A DNA stretch of 64,000 nucleotides from Aminobacter anthyllidis (GTDB lineage Bacteria > Pseudomonadota > Alphaproteobacteria > Rhizobiales > Rhizobiaceae): positions 744,001 to 808,000 of the forward strand of contig NZ_JAFLWW010000003.1 of the NCBI RefSeq assembly GCF_018555685.1, written 5' to 3'. Made by a program: the position numbers and the translations under genes. Positions 1 through 8,287 of this stretch are shown here, in pieces. Below the pieces are notes generated by a model. That model had not been told where the DNA came from and searched no databases. It was given only the letters and a program-made list of their open reading frames with translations. The first letter of the stretch is position 1, and every line of letters begins with the position of its first letter.

Positions 1-1
1 A

Positions 2-343
2 TGGGCCTACGCCCGATACCCTTGCCTGGTTGCCACCTCGCGCCCGCTCGACAACCTGCCCGAAAACGCAGAGGCAATGGCCGGCACGCCAGCCGAAATG
101 CTTGCCAATCTTCGCGCGCGCGGCGCCAAAGGCCGTATCTGGTTGCTCGGCGGCGGCGACTTGGCCCGCCAGTTCATGGATGCCGGCCTGCTCGACACGA
201 TCGAGATCGGCACCATCCCCATAATCCTCGGCGCGGGCTTGCAGGCTTTCGGCGGCAAGCAGGCCGATCGCTGGCTCGATCTCGCCTTTGCAAAGCCGTT
301 GGCCAACGGCGCAGTGCATGCGCAATACCGCGTGCGACGCTGA
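2..343 (+). CDS. dihydrofolate reductase-family protein, C-terminal part
   Basis: The gene is cut by the left edge; the frame is open from base 2. The 113 visible residues match the second half of the RibD C-terminal/DHFR-like fold: a glycine-rich NADPH-binding loop (WLLGGGDLARQFMDAGLLD), then the strand IEIGTIPIILGAG and a final beta strand. These small proteins are NADPH-dependent reductases related to the riboflavin reductase, mostly of unknown substrate. A paralogous family member lies at 6951-7526. The family is clear, the substrate is not. Confidence 0.8.
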   Translation, partial: WAYARYPCLVATSRPLDNLPENAEAMAGTPAEMLANLRARGAKGRIWLLGGGDLARQFMDAGLLDTIEIGTIPIILGAGLQAFGGKQADRWLDLAFAKPLANGAVHAQYRVRR

Positions 344-417
344 AAGACTTGACGATCTTAGGCCCTATCGCCCATAGCCCTGAGCAAATTCCGATTTCCC
401 GATAGGACCAGAAGACC

Positions 418-1521
418 ATGGGTTTCAAATGCGGCATCGTCGGCCTGCCCAACGTTGGCAAATCGACGCTTTTCAACGCGCTGACGCGCACGGCTGCCGC
501 CCAGGCGGCCAACTACCCGTTCTGCACCATCGAGCCGAACACCGGCGAGGTCGCGGTTCCCGATCCGCGCCTCAAGCAGCTCGCTTCGATCGCCAAGTCG
601 AAGGAGATCATTCCGACCCGCATCTCCTTCGTCGACATCGCCGGCCTGGTGCGCGGCGCCTCGAAGGGTGAAGGCCTGGGCAACCAGTTCCTCGCCAACA
701 TCCGCGAGGTCGATGCCATCGTGCACGTGCTGCGCTGCTTCGAAGACGACGACATCACCCATGTCGAGGGCCGCATCGACCCTGTCGCCGACGCCGAGAC
801 GGTCGAGACAGAGTTGATGCTCGCCGACCTCGAAAGCCTCGAGCGCCGCATCGTGCAGTTCCGCAAGCGCGCTGCCAGCAAGGACAAGGAAGCGACGACA
901 ATCCTGCCGATGATGGAGCAGGCGCTCGCCCTGCTGCAGGACGGCAAGCCGGCGCGCCTGCTGCTCAAGGGCATCGCTGCCGAGGACCTCGAAATCCTGC
1001 AGGGCCTGAACCTTCTGACCTCGCATCCGGTGCTCTATGTCTGCAACGTCGCCGAAAGCGATGCTGCGGCCGGCAACGAGCACACCCAGGCGGTGCAGAA
1101 GATGGCCGAAGCGCAGGGCGCCGGCGTCGTCGTCATTTCCGCTGCCATCGAAGCCGAAGTGGCGCAGCTGCCCGACGAAGAAGCCCAGGAATTCCTCGCC
1201 GACCTCGGTCTCGACGAGCCGGGCCTCGATAAGCTGATCCGCGCCGGCTACGAGCTGTTGCACCTGATCACCTACTTCACCGTCGGCCCCAAGGAGACGC
1301 GCGCCTGGACCGTGCACAAGGGCGCCAAGGCCCCGCAGGCGGCCGGTGTCATCCACACCGACTTCGAACGCGGCTTCATCCGCGCCCAGACCATCGCCTT
1401 CAACGACTTCGTCACGCTTGGCGGCGAAGTTCCGGCCAAGGAAGCCGGCAAGGCGCGCGACGAAGGCAAGGAATATGTCGTCCAGGACGGCGACGTGATG
1501 CTGTTCAAGTTCAACACCTGA
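418..1521 (+). CDS. ychF: redox-regulated ATPase YchF (Obg-like)
   Basis: 367 aa, the normal length of the family. The N-terminal G domain has the P-loop GLPNVGKS at residues 9-16 and, in place of the usual NKxD guanine-specificity motif, NVAE, which is the change that makes YchF prefer ATP. A coiled-coil insert follows and the C-terminus is a TGS domain (from about residue 280) ending in the conserved GDVMLFKFN. YchF is a soluble ribosome-associated ATPase involved in translation and oxidative-stress control. Its usual neighbour pth is not within the 75 bases upstream, so it seems monocistronic, closed by a strong terminator just downstream. Confidence 0.97.
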   Translation: MGFKCGIVGLPNVGKSTLFNALTRTAAAQAANYPFCTIEPNTGEVAVPDPRLKQLASIAKSKEIIPTRISFVDIAGLVRGASKGEGLGNQFLANIREVDAIVHVLRCFEDDDITHVEGRIDPVADAETVETELMLADLESLERRIVQFRKRAASKDKEATTILPMMEQALALLQDGKPARLLLKGIAAEDLEILQGLNLLTSHPVLYVCNVAESDAAAGNEHTQAVQKMAEAQGAGVVVISAAIEAEVAQLPDEEAQEFLADLGLDEPGLDKLIRAGYELLHLITYFTVGPKETRAWTVHKGAKAPQAAGVIHTDFERGFIRAQTIAFNDFVTLGGEVPAKEAGKARDEGKEYVVQDGDVMLFKFNT

Positions 1522-1544
1522 TCGCTGGCCGTCGCGTCCGAACA

Positions 1545-1574
1545 AGAAAAGCCCCGCATCGCGGGGCTTTTTCT
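1545..1574 (+). terminator. rho-independent terminator of ychF
   Basis: A perfect 11-bp stem (AAAAGCCCCGC at 1547-1557, loop ATC, complementary arm 1561-1571) followed by a T-rich run. It lies 25 bases after the ychF stop. Confidence 0.92.
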
Positions 1575-1659
1575 TTGGTGTGGGGGGATGAGCCCGTCGG
1601 TTGCCCGCCTTTTGCACGTCCGGCTTCCGGTCCCGCCGAAGAATTAACCTTTTGCTAAC

Positions 1660-1776
1660 CAAGCCTGGCTACGGTCGCCTGGAGATTGCAGATCGTCTCC
1701 ACCTTTGACCACGGATGTACCGGCATTGGATGTTGAGACGCTAGAGAAAGGTCGGGATCACCCCGGCCTTTTTTGT
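1660..1776 (+). ncRNA. candidate small RNA with a 20-base motif shared with the cold-shock 3' region
   Basis: Bases 1706-1725 carry TGACCACGGATGTACCGGCA, found again exactly at 36693-36712. About 23 bases later comes a terminator hairpin (AAGGTCGGG 1748-1756, loop, CCCGGCCTT 1762-1770 with one G.T pair) and a six-T tail. A small hairpin (GGAGA 1681-1685 / TCTCC 1696-1700) precedes the motif. There is no start codon with a ribosome site in the stretch. An independent short transcript, starting somewhere in 1640-1700, is inferred; the promoter is not clear. It could instead be a mobile 3'-UTR fragment. Confidence 0.45.
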
Positions 1777-1986
1777 TTGTCCAGGACGGCGACGTCATAC
1801 GGCCAAATCCAGCACCTGGACCGGGCTCGATACTCTGTCCATTTCAAGCAGCGGGGCGTCATCACAAGACGTAGACCGCCTTGCGCACGATCAGCCAGAT
1901 TGTTCTCGACGGCCCTACTTCGAATACCTATCTGCGCCCGAAGCAAGAACAGCAGTGATGCTGCCCGGCGCAGCTTTGGGGACCAG

Positions 1987-2781
1987 ATGACACAGCACGC
2001 TTCTTTCGAAATCGATCTTCCCGTGTCGTTGCGTGAAGCTTTGGCCGGCTACAGCTGGGACCGGCAGACCATCGGCCATTCGGACGCGGGCGTGTTCAAG
2101 CTTGCGGCCTACGGCAGGCCGACACTGTTCCTCAAGACCGAAGAGACCAGCGATTTTGCCGAGCTGCCCGCCGAAGTGGTTCGGCTGCGCTGGCTGGCCA
2201 GCCAGGGCATCCCCTGCCCCGAAGTCATCGTCTTCGACACCCATGCCGGTCACAACTGGCTGCTGATGAGCGCGGTTGCCGGGCGGGACCTCGTCTCGCA
2301 ACAGACCTCGCCCGACAAGGCCGTCGCCATCATGGCCGACGCGCTGCGCCGGCTTCATGCCCTCGACGTCTCTGCCTGCCTGTTCGATCACAGGCTTGAG
2401 CGACGCATCGCAGTGGCCAAGGCCCGCGTGGAGGCCGGCGAGGTCGATGAAGACGACTTCGACGACGAGCGACTCGGTCAAACCGCGCAGCAGCTGTTCG
2501 AAGAGCTTCGGGCGCGACGGCCGGCGGCCGAGTCCCTTGTCGTGACACATGGCGACGCTTCGATGCCGAATTTCATGGCAGATGACGGCCGTTTCTCAGG
2601 CTTCATCGATTGCAGCCGGCTTGGCGTCGCCGACCTGCACCAGGACCTGGCACTCGCCTGCTGGAGCATCCAGTACAACCTCGGCGAAGAGTGGGTGGCG
2701 CCGTTCCTTGCGCTCTACGGCCGGCCTGATGCGGATGAGGCGAAGCTGACTTACTACCAGTTGCTCGACGAGTTCTTCTGA
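1987..2781 (+). CDS. aminoglycoside 3'-phosphotransferase, APH(3') family
   Basis: 264 aa, the same length as APH(3')-II. The catalytic loop HGDASMPNF puts the aspartate at residue 190, and the metal-binding IDCSRLGVAD puts the second aspartate at 208; both positions match the family. The C-terminus (FLALYGRPD ... YYQLLDEFF) is also typical. The enzyme transfers phosphate from ATP to the 3'-hydroxyl of kanamycin-type aminoglycosides in the cytoplasm. The start at 1987 follows a GGGGA ribosome site and aligns with the family N-terminus. No mobile-element genes are near and codon use looks like the neighbours, so this appears to be a resident chromosomal enzyme. The actual substrate is inferred. 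Confidence 0.88.
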   Translation: MTQHASFEIDLPVSLREALAGYSWDRQTIGHSDAGVFKLAAYGRPTLFLKTEETSDFAELPAEVVRLRWLASQGIPCPEVIVFDTHAGHNWLLMSAVAGRDLVSQQTSPDKAVAIMADALRRLHALDVSACLFDHRLERRIAVAKARVEAGEVDEDDFDDERLGQTAQQLFEELRARRPAAESLVVTHGDASMPNFMADDGRFSGFIDCSRLGVADLHQDLALACWSIQYNLGEEWVAPFLALYGRPDADEAKLTYYQLLDEFF

Positions 2782-2947
2782 GCCCAGGCGCATCCCGCCA
2801 ATCTTGCCGATTTGCAACTTGACGTCGCAGGCTGCCGGGTCTATCGCGCCTAGGCACCGACCCGGTCACTCACGCACCCCGCCGGCGCAATCCAGCAACC
2901 CCCGCCCGCATCGGGCACGATATCAGCTCCAGTATGGGAGACCGGCG

Positions 2948-3922
2948 ATGATCAAGGCATTCGTCGTGGAAAACGATCGTCTGCGCCTTGCAGACACCAT
3001 TGCGGCTCAAAAGGACAGCATTGTCTGGGCCGACCTGTTCAATCCGACCAAGCAGGAAGAGACCGAGGTCGAGCAATGGCTCGGCGTTGGCGTTCCGACA
3101 CGCGAGGAGATGGAGGAGATCGAGATCTCGTCCCGCCTCTATGTCGAGGACGGCGCCTACTTCATGACCGCCACCTTGCCCTCGCAGGCAGACAGCGACG
3201 ACCCTGTCATGTCGCCGGTGACCTTCGTGTTGCGCCGCAACCTGCTGGTGACGATCCGCTATCATGAGCCGAAGGCGTTCCTGGCGTTCCCGCTGCGCGC
3301 GGAGAAGGCGGCGATCGGCTGCACCTCGGGCGAAACGATCCTCGTCGGGCTGCTGGAGGCGATCGTCGATCGCCTTGCCGACGTGCTCGAGCGCGTCTCT
3401 CGCGATATCGAACTGTTGTCGAAGGACATCTTCAACCCGACCGGTACCAAGGCATCCAGCCGCGACCGGGGCTTCCAGCAGATACTCAAGGACCTCGGCC
3501 GCAAGGAGTCGCTGACCTCCAATATCCGCGACAGCCTGACCTCGCTGCAGCGTCTGTCCGGCTTTCTCGCCAATGCCCTTGCCCAGGGCAAGAATGGCAA
3601 GGACGCCAAGGCGCGGGTGAAGACGCTGTCGCGCGACGTACTGTCGCTCACCGACCACGCCTCGTTCCTGTCGCAGAAGATCACCTTCCTGCTCGATGCA
3701 ACGCTCGGCATGATCAACATCGAGCAGAACGGCATCATCAAGATCGTCTCGGTCGCCGCCGTCGTCTTCCTGCCGCCAACGCTGGTCGCCTCGATCTACG
3801 GCATGAACTTCGACCTGATGCCGGAGCTGAAATGGGACTTCGGCTATCCGATGGCGCTCGGGCTGATGGTCATCTCGGCCATCCTGCCGTTCTGGTGGTT
3901 CCGCCGCCGCGGCTGGCTCTGA
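2948..3922 (+). CDS. corA: CorA-type magnesium/cobalt transporter
   Basis: 324 aa. A large cytoplasmic N-terminal domain is followed by two transmembrane helices at the C-terminus. The signature YGMN lies at residues 284-287 at the end of the first helix, followed by the acidic loop FDLMPEL, then the second helix and a basic tail (WWFRRRGWL). CorA forms a pentameric inner-membrane channel for Mg2+. The ATG at 2948 is preceded by GGGAG. The reading frame could be extended upstream to 2804, but without ribosome site or homology. No magnesium riboswitch is visible in the short leader. Confidence 0.94.
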   Translation: MIKAFVVENDRLRLADTIAAQKDSIVWADLFNPTKQEETEVEQWLGVGVPTREEMEEIEISSRLYVEDGAYFMTATLPSQADSDDPVMSPVTFVLRRNLLVTIRYHEPKAFLAFPLRAEKAAIGCTSGETILVGLLEAIVDRLADVLERVSRDIELLSKDIFNPTGTKASSRDRGFQQILKDLGRKESLTSNIRDSLTSLQRLSGFLANALAQGKNGKDAKARVKTLSRDVLSLTDHASFLSQKITFLLDATLGMINIEQNGIIKIVSVAAVVFLPPTLVASIYGMNFDLMPELKWDFGYPMALGLMVISAILPFWWFRRRGWL

Positions 3923-4004
3923 GCCAATGATTGCCCGACGACCGGCCTTGCGTGACCCGCAGGGCCGGTCCAAGGTTATCGTACAAGCTTGAACAGGATC
4001 GCCG

Positions 4005-4466
4005 ATGAGCACCAGGACATGGGCATATGAGGACCTTGGCGAGGGCGTCGTCATCGACCTCGGCACCAAGATCGTCGTCGCCCAAGAGGTCATCGAATTC
4101 GCCTCGGAGTTCGACGCCCAGCCCTTCCACCTCGACGAGGAGGCCGGCAAGGCGAGCATTCTCGGCGGACTGTCGGCATCGGGCTGGCACACCTGCTCGA
4201 TGTTCATGCGCATGCTGTGCGATGCGCTGCTGCTCGACTCGACCTCGCAAGGCGCCCCCGGCATCGACTACGCCAAATGGAAAAAGCCGGTGCTGGCTGG
4301 CGACGTGCTGGGCGGCAAGCTGACCATCCTGTCCAGCCGCCTGTCGCGCTCGAAGCCCGGGCTCGGCTTCGTCACCTGGCGCGCCGAACTGGCCAACCAG
4401 AAGGGCGAACCCGTCTTCGAACTGGTCAACACCTGCATGTTCCTGACCCGCGAGGCAGCGCAATGA
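4005..4466 (+). CDS. MaoC-family dehydratase
   Basis: 153 aa with a single hot-dog domain. The hydratase-type motif is seen as FASEFDAQPFHLDEEAG (about residues 28-44) followed by the ASGWHT helix cap. Such proteins hydrate enoyl-CoA substrates or act as (R)-specific dehydratases. The stop overlaps the start of a second MaoC gene (ATGA), so the two are translationally coupled and likely form a heterodimer. The substrate cannot be told from the sequence. Confidence 0.9.
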   Translation: MSTRTWAYEDLGEGVVIDLGTKIVVAQEVIEFASEFDAQPFHLDEEAGKASILGGLSASGWHTCSMFMRMLCDALLLDSTSQGAPGIDYAKWKKPVLAGDVLGGKLTILSSRLSRSKPGLGFVTWRAELANQKGEPVFELVNTCMFLTREAAQ

Positions 4467-4921
4467 CCCTCGACGAGTATCTCGGCATCGGTGTCACCAT
4501 CACGCTCGGCAGCCATCACTTCAGCGCTGACGCGATCAAGGATTTTGCCCGGAAATACGACCCGCAGCCCTTCCACACCGACGAGGAAGCTGCCAAGGCA
4601 AGCGTCTTCGGCAGCCTTTGCGCCTCGGGCTGGCACACCACCGCCGCCTGGATGAAGCTCAATTTGGCGCATCGCGGCCGCGCCTGGGACGGTCCCGGAC
4701 CGCAGCCTGAGTTCGGCCCCTCGCCCGGCTTCAAGAACCTGAAATGGCTGAAGCCGGTTTTTGCCGGCGAGACGGTAACCTTCACCCGCCGCGGCCTCGA
4801 CCACCGGCCGCTCGCCACGCGTCCCGGCTGGCGCATGATGACCATCCACTCCGAAGGGTTCGACTCTACCGGCGACAAGGTCATCGAGTTCGACAGTGCC
4901 GTGCTGGTGAAGGTGGGCTGA
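4463..4921 (+). CDS. MaoC-family dehydratase, second subunit
   Basis: 152 aa, again one hot-dog domain, with FARKYDPQPFHTDEEAA and ASGWHT matching the gene just upstream. The two copies look like an old tandem duplication that has diverged: the insert RGRAWDGPGPQPEFGPS is present only here. ATGA overlap with the preceding gene. Together they resemble the paired MaoC subunits of rhizobial fatty-acid or methyl-branched acyl-CoA pathways; that role is inferred. Confidence 0.9.
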   Translation: MTLDEYLGIGVTITLGSHHFSADAIKDFARKYDPQPFHTDEEAAKASVFGSLCASGWHTTAAWMKLNLAHRGRAWDGPGPQPEFGPSPGFKNLKWLKPVFAGETVTFTRRGLDHRPLATRPGWRMMTIHSEGFDSTGDKVIEFDSAVLVKVG

Positions 4922-5063
4922 GACCCCTTCCCTCGGGAGAGGGGACGCACTTGTTCACCGCCACGCTCGCTTTCGCGCCTGGCCATTGTCAAAGAGCGCT
5001 CCCGCTTGGGAGGTAGTTCGGGAAGTGGGGCGCGAGGCCGTGCCTTCTAGGGGCCGGCGCGAC

Positions 5064-5107
5064 CAAAAAAACCGGCCACACGTGGAAAACGTCTCCACGT
5101 GTGGCCG
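5064..5107 (-). terminator. terminator of the FAD oxidoreductase gene
   Basis: A perfect 14-bp stem (CGGCCACACGTGGA at 5073-5086 and its complement at 5094-5107, 7-base loop). On the minus strand it is followed by a run of seven T (5065-5071), 27 bases after the oxidoreductase stop. Confidence 0.92.
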
Positions 5108-5133
5108 CGCGTTCCCTTGAGTAGAGCCCCGGC

Positions 5134-6516
5134 TTACGGCCGGATGTTGTGGTTGACCCGGAAGAGGTTTGCCGGGTCGTAGCGGCGCTTGACGGCGACC
5201 AGTCGCTCGTAATTGGCGCCATAGGCGGCACGCACGCGCGCCTCGCCTTCGTCGTCCATCATGAAGTTGATGTAGGCACCGCCATGCGCATTGTGCTTGT
5301 GCACCGCGGCCCAGTAGGCGCTTGCCCAGTGCTTCAGCTCCGGCGCCTTCGCCGGGTCGGGGTCGATGCCGGCGATGACCATCGACCAGCGGGCGCGCCT
5401 TGCGCCCCAGGCCGTGGCGTCGGGGGCGACGTCGTGAACCGCGCCGTCGATGGGATAGAGATGCATCAGAGACAGCTCGCTCGGGCTCTTCGAGCCGTGC
5501 GCGACATGGGCGGCGATGGCCGCGTCGGACAGCTCGTCGACATAGTCGCCCTTCCAGTACCAGTGCAGGCCCTTGGGCAGCAGCGGGTCGAACAGCCCCT
5601 GCAGGTCGGCGAAGCCTATCGTCATCATGCCGTCCATCAGCGGCTCTGGCAGCGCATCACGCATCGGCTGCATCGCCCGGATGCCTTCCTCTTCGGTGCC
5701 GTTGTAGCAGCTGATCAGCGCGCAGATGCGCCGTCCCCAGATTTCGCGCGGGAACGGATCGCAGGAGGGCACCGTCTTCATGCCGAAGAACATGCCGAGT
5801 TCGCGTGGCGCCCCTGGCAGGAAGTCGCGGTACCAGCGCATGATCTCGGCGGCATGCGCGATGTCGTAGAAGATCGGCCCGGCATAGACATCCTTCGCCG
5901 GATGCGCCTGAAACGTGAAGCGCGTCACCACGCCGAAATTGCCGCCGCCGCCACGCAGCGCCCAGAACAGCTCGGGGTGTTCGTCCGCGCTTGCCGTGAC
6001 GACGCTGCCATCGGCCAGCACGACCTCGGCTGCGAGCAGGTTGTCGATGGTCAGGCCGTGCTTGCGCGTGAGATAACCGGTGCCGCCGCCAAGCGTCAGC
6101 CCGGCGATGCCGGTGCTCGAGACGATGCCGGCCGGCACCGCCAGACCATGCCCGCTGGTCGCCCGGTCGACATCGCCCTGGGTGCAACCGGCCTCGACCC
6201 GGACGGTACGCGTGATCGGGTCGATATCGACGCGTTTCATCGGCGACATGTCGATGACCATGCCGCCGTCGCAGCTGCCCAGGCCCGAGCCGTTGTGGCC
6301 GCCACCGCGAATGGCGACGAGCAGCTGCCTGTCGCGGGCGTGATTAACCGCCGCGACGACATCGCCGACGTCGGCGCATGGCACGATCCAGCGTGGCCGC
6401 TTGTCGATCATGGCGTTGTAAAGTGCGCGCGACGCCTCATAGCCGGGATGGTCCTGGCCGATGAGGCTGGCGCGGAGCCGGTCGGGAAACTCGTGCGAAG
6501 CATTTGACTTCAGCAT
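5134..6516 (-). CDS. FAD-binding oxidoreductase (BBE / 6-hydroxynicotine oxidase-like)
   Basis: 460 aa. The N-terminal PCMH-type FAD domain shows RGGGHNGSG (about residues 70-78), whose histidine is the usual covalent flavin site, and GGGTGYLTRKHGLTIDNL. The C-terminal BBE motif is FRVNHNIRP at the very end. Such enzymes oxidise alcohols, sugars or amines with oxygen. I chose the start at 6516 because the conserved fold begins soon after; the frame is open to 6705 but without an evident ribosome site, and the one before 6516 is also weak. Substrate unknown. It stands alone, with its own terminator. Confidence 0.88.
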   Translation of the reverse strand: MLKSNASHEFPDRLRASLIGQDHPGYEASRALYNAMIDKRPRWIVPCADVGDVVAAVNHARDRQLLVAIRGGGHNGSGLGSCDGGMVIDMSPMKRVDIDPITRTVRVEAGCTQGDVDRATSGHGLAVPAGIVSSTGIAGLTLGGGTGYLTRKHGLTIDNLLAAEVVLADGSVVTASADEHPELFWALRGGGGNFGVVTRFTFQAHPAKDVYAGPIFYDIAHAAEIMRWYRDFLPGAPRELGMFFGMKTVPSCDPFPREIWGRRICALISCYNGTEEEGIRAMQPMRDALPEPLMDGMMTIGFADLQGLFDPLLPKGLHWYWKGDYVDELSDAAIAAHVAHGSKSPSELSLMHLYPIDGAVHDVAPDATAWGARRARWSMVIAGIDPDPAKAPELKHWASAYWAAVHKHNAHGGAYINFMMDDEGEARVRAAYGANYERLVAVKRRYDPANLFRVNHNIRP

Positions 6517-6950
6517 TTTGGAACACTCGTGTTTGGGAGCAAGACGCGCCAGCGCCTCGGCCAGGAACTCGTTTGTTCCGGGCGATAGAGGGCGCGCCTG
6601 GCCGGTTGAACCTGCCGCACTCGCAGCACGTCCTGTCCTACGCCGCGTCGATTTCAGGTGTTTTTCTGTAGCGGCACGGGAGTGTTTCGATTGTTTCAGC
6701 GGCAAACGTGCGGCGGAGGCAAGGAGGCCGCGGCGCCTAGTGCGATCTTCTTTCCCCGCCTCGAAACTTCCACGCCGCCTGCCTCAGCAAGGCCCGGACC
6801 TGGGGACCCATGGCCAAGTGGCGGAGGGCAACAGTCGCGATAAAATTAAACCATATGGTTGACTATTTTTCATGGCAGCCTACATTCAACCATATGGCTG
6901 AATGTCCCGCCGGATCATGTCGGCCTTGGCGGCACGCTGTGGAGGCTGAA
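6517..6950 (+). promoter_or_regulatory. intergenic region with a promoter between two palindromic operators
   Basis: Most of the stretch (6517-6840) shows nothing clear. At its right end a sigma70-type promoter, TTGACT (6859-6864), 16-base spacer, TACATT (6881-6886), is framed by two palindromes: AACCATATGGTT (6849-6860), which overlaps the -35 box, and ATTCAACCATATGGCTGAAT (6884-6903), one base off a perfect dyad, which overlaps the -10 box. This looks like repression of the DHFR-like gene by a dimeric regulator, plausibly of the ArsR type. No such regulator is adjacent. Confidence 0.7.
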
Positions 6951-7526
6951 ATGCGCAAGCTGATTGCTGGAATGAAGATCTCCGTCGATGGCAAGATGGA
7001 GGGACCTGAAGGTACCGCGGACTGGGTCGAGGCGTGGTCGGAGGACTACGGCCTGACGCCCCAGATCGATGCCTGCCTGCTCGGCGGCGGCATGTATCCT
7101 GGCTACGAGAACTATTGGACGTCGCTACAGAACGAGCCGGGCACACCCGCCTGGATCACCGGCACGGCGCCGACGCCGGCCGAGCTCGAATGGGCAGGCT
7201 TCATCAAGCAAACCCCGCATTATGTGCTGTCGAACAGCCTGACCACGACGTCGTGGCCGAACACGCGCTTCCTCAGGCGACTTGACGAGGTCAAGGCGCT
7301 CAAGCAGCAGCCCGGCAAGGACATCTACCTTGTCGGAGGCGCCAAAACGACGACAAGCCTGATCGAGGCAGGCCTGGTCGACGAGCTGCGCGTCATCGTC
7401 TACCCGCTGATCGCCGGTGAAGGAAAGGCGCTCTTTGCCACCACGGAACGTCGCCATGGGCTCGAACTCAGGAAGATCGAGCAACTCCCCAACGGGCGCG
7501 TGAGCCTGATCTACGGTATTGGCTGA
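6951..7526 (+). CDS. dihydrofolate reductase-family protein
   Basis: 191 aa. It opens with MRKLIAGMKISVDGKMEG, the typical first strand of the RibD C-terminal/DHFR-like family, and carries the NADPH loop IYLVGGAKTTTSLIEAGLVDEL and the final IVYPLIAGEGKALF. The start at 6951 has GGAGG eight bases upstream; ATGs within the operators have none. Probably a cytoplasmic NADPH-dependent reductase of unknown substrate. In rhizobia such genes are often under ArsR-type control, which fits the two operators upstream. Confidence 0.85.
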   Translation: MRKLIAGMKISVDGKMEGPEGTADWVEAWSEDYGLTPQIDACLLGGGMYPGYENYWTSLQNEPGTPAWITGTAPTPAELEWAGFIKQTPHYVLSNSLTTTSWPNTRFLRRLDEVKALKQQPGKDIYLVGGAKTTTSLIEAGLVDELRVIVYPLIAGEGKALFATTERRHGLELRKIEQLPNGRVSLIYGIG

Positions 7527-7556
7527 CGCCAAGCGCACAGGGCACGTTGCCGCAAG

Positions 7557-7579
7557 GGCGTGGAGACATTCTCCACGCC
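7557..7579. terminator. hairpin between convergent genes
   Basis: A perfect 10-bp stem (GGCGTGGAGA, loop CAT, TCTCCACGCC) between the DHFR-like gene and apt, which converge. Neither side has a T run, so it may end transcription only weakly or protect the 3' ends. Confidence 0.55.
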
Positions 7580-7599
7580 AGCGCGGCCTCGGAGGCTCG

Positions 7600-8145
7600 T
7601 CAGTGGCCTTCGAAGGCGATCAGGGTGCGGACGTCGACGCCGAGCGCCTCGAGCTTCTTGCGGCCGCCAAGGTCGGGCAGGTCGACGATGAAGCAGGCGG
7701 CGACGATGTCGGCACCAATCTGGCGCAGCAGCTTGACCGCGGCTTCCGCGGTGCCGCCAGTGGCGATCAGGTCGTCGACGAGGATGACCTTCTCGCCGGC
7801 CGCAACCGCGTCCTTGTGCATCTCCATCTCGTCGAGCCCGTATTCAAGGCTGTAGGCGATGCGCACGGTCTCGTGCGGCAGCTTGCCCTTCTTGCGGATC
7901 GGCACGAAGCCGGCCGACATCTGGTGCGCGATGGCGCCGCCGAGGATGAAGCCGCGCGCCTCGATGCCGGCGACCTGGTCGATCTTGGCCCCGGCATAAG
8001 GATGGACGAGTTCGTCGATGGTGCGGCGGAAGGCGCGCGCATTGCCGAGCAGCGTGGTGATGTCGCGGAACATCACGCCCGGGCGTGGGTAGTCCGGAAT
8101 GGTCCTGATAGCGCCGAGAAGCGTCTGTTCGAGCGAGGTATTCAT
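7600..8145 (-). CDS. apt: adenine phosphoribosyltransferase
   Basis: 181 aa, full length for the family. The PRPP-binding motif [17 protein letters not shown] is near residues 120-136, and the N-terminal [18 protein letters not shown] is characteristic of APRT. It makes AMP from adenine and PRPP in purine salvage. It follows the cytochrome bc1 operon on the same strand, but a terminator hairpin after petC separates them. Confidence 0.96.
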   Translation of the reverse strand: MNTSLEQTLLGAIRTIPDYPRPGVMFRDITTLLGNARAFRRTIDELVHPYAGAKIDQVAGIEARGFILGGAIAHQMSAGFVPIRKKGKLPHETVRIAYSLEYGLDEMEMHKDAVAAGEKVILVDDLIATGGTAEAAVKLLRQIGADIVAACFIVDLPDLGGRKKLEALGVDVRTLIAFEGH

Positions 8146-8230
8146 CGGCGGGGGCTCCGTTGCCTACGGTGCTGCGCGGCCTCTTCCGGACGCTGCAGCA
8201 CCATGCATTGGCAGTTTTGACGGTTCAGGC

Positions 8231-8263
8231 AGCAAAAGAAAAGGGCGCCTTGCGAGCGCCCTT
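8231..8263 (-). terminator. terminator of the petABC operon
   Basis: Stem AAGGGCGC at 8241-8248 with its complement at 8256-8263. On the minus strand it runs into TTTTCTTTTG. It lies 25 bases after the petC stop. Confidence 0.85.
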
Positions 8264-8287
8264 CGATTTCGTATCGGCCAAGCCGGA

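Larger units (their letters stand above)
1522..1986. other. intergenic region between ychF and the APH gene
   Basis: Besides the ychF terminator and the candidate small RNA, bases 1780-1986 hold no convincing gene. A frame open from 1705 runs into the phosphotransferase gene, but it passes through the terminator hairpin and has no ribosome site, so I do not read it as an N-terminal extension. Confidence 0.5.

Noticed and set aside
358-1662. A 434-codon frame antisense to ychF
   Set aside because: It mirrors ychF over its whole length, as expected from strong GC bias at third positions. No ribosome site or domain. The same applies to the other long antisense frames, for example at 5149-6507, 9220-10392, 11325-13562 and 48219-50018.
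1705-1986. N-terminal extension of the aminoglycoside phosphotransferase
   Set aside because: The frame is open, but the added part runs through a terminator hairpin and does not resemble any APH N-terminus; 264 aa from 1987 is the family length.
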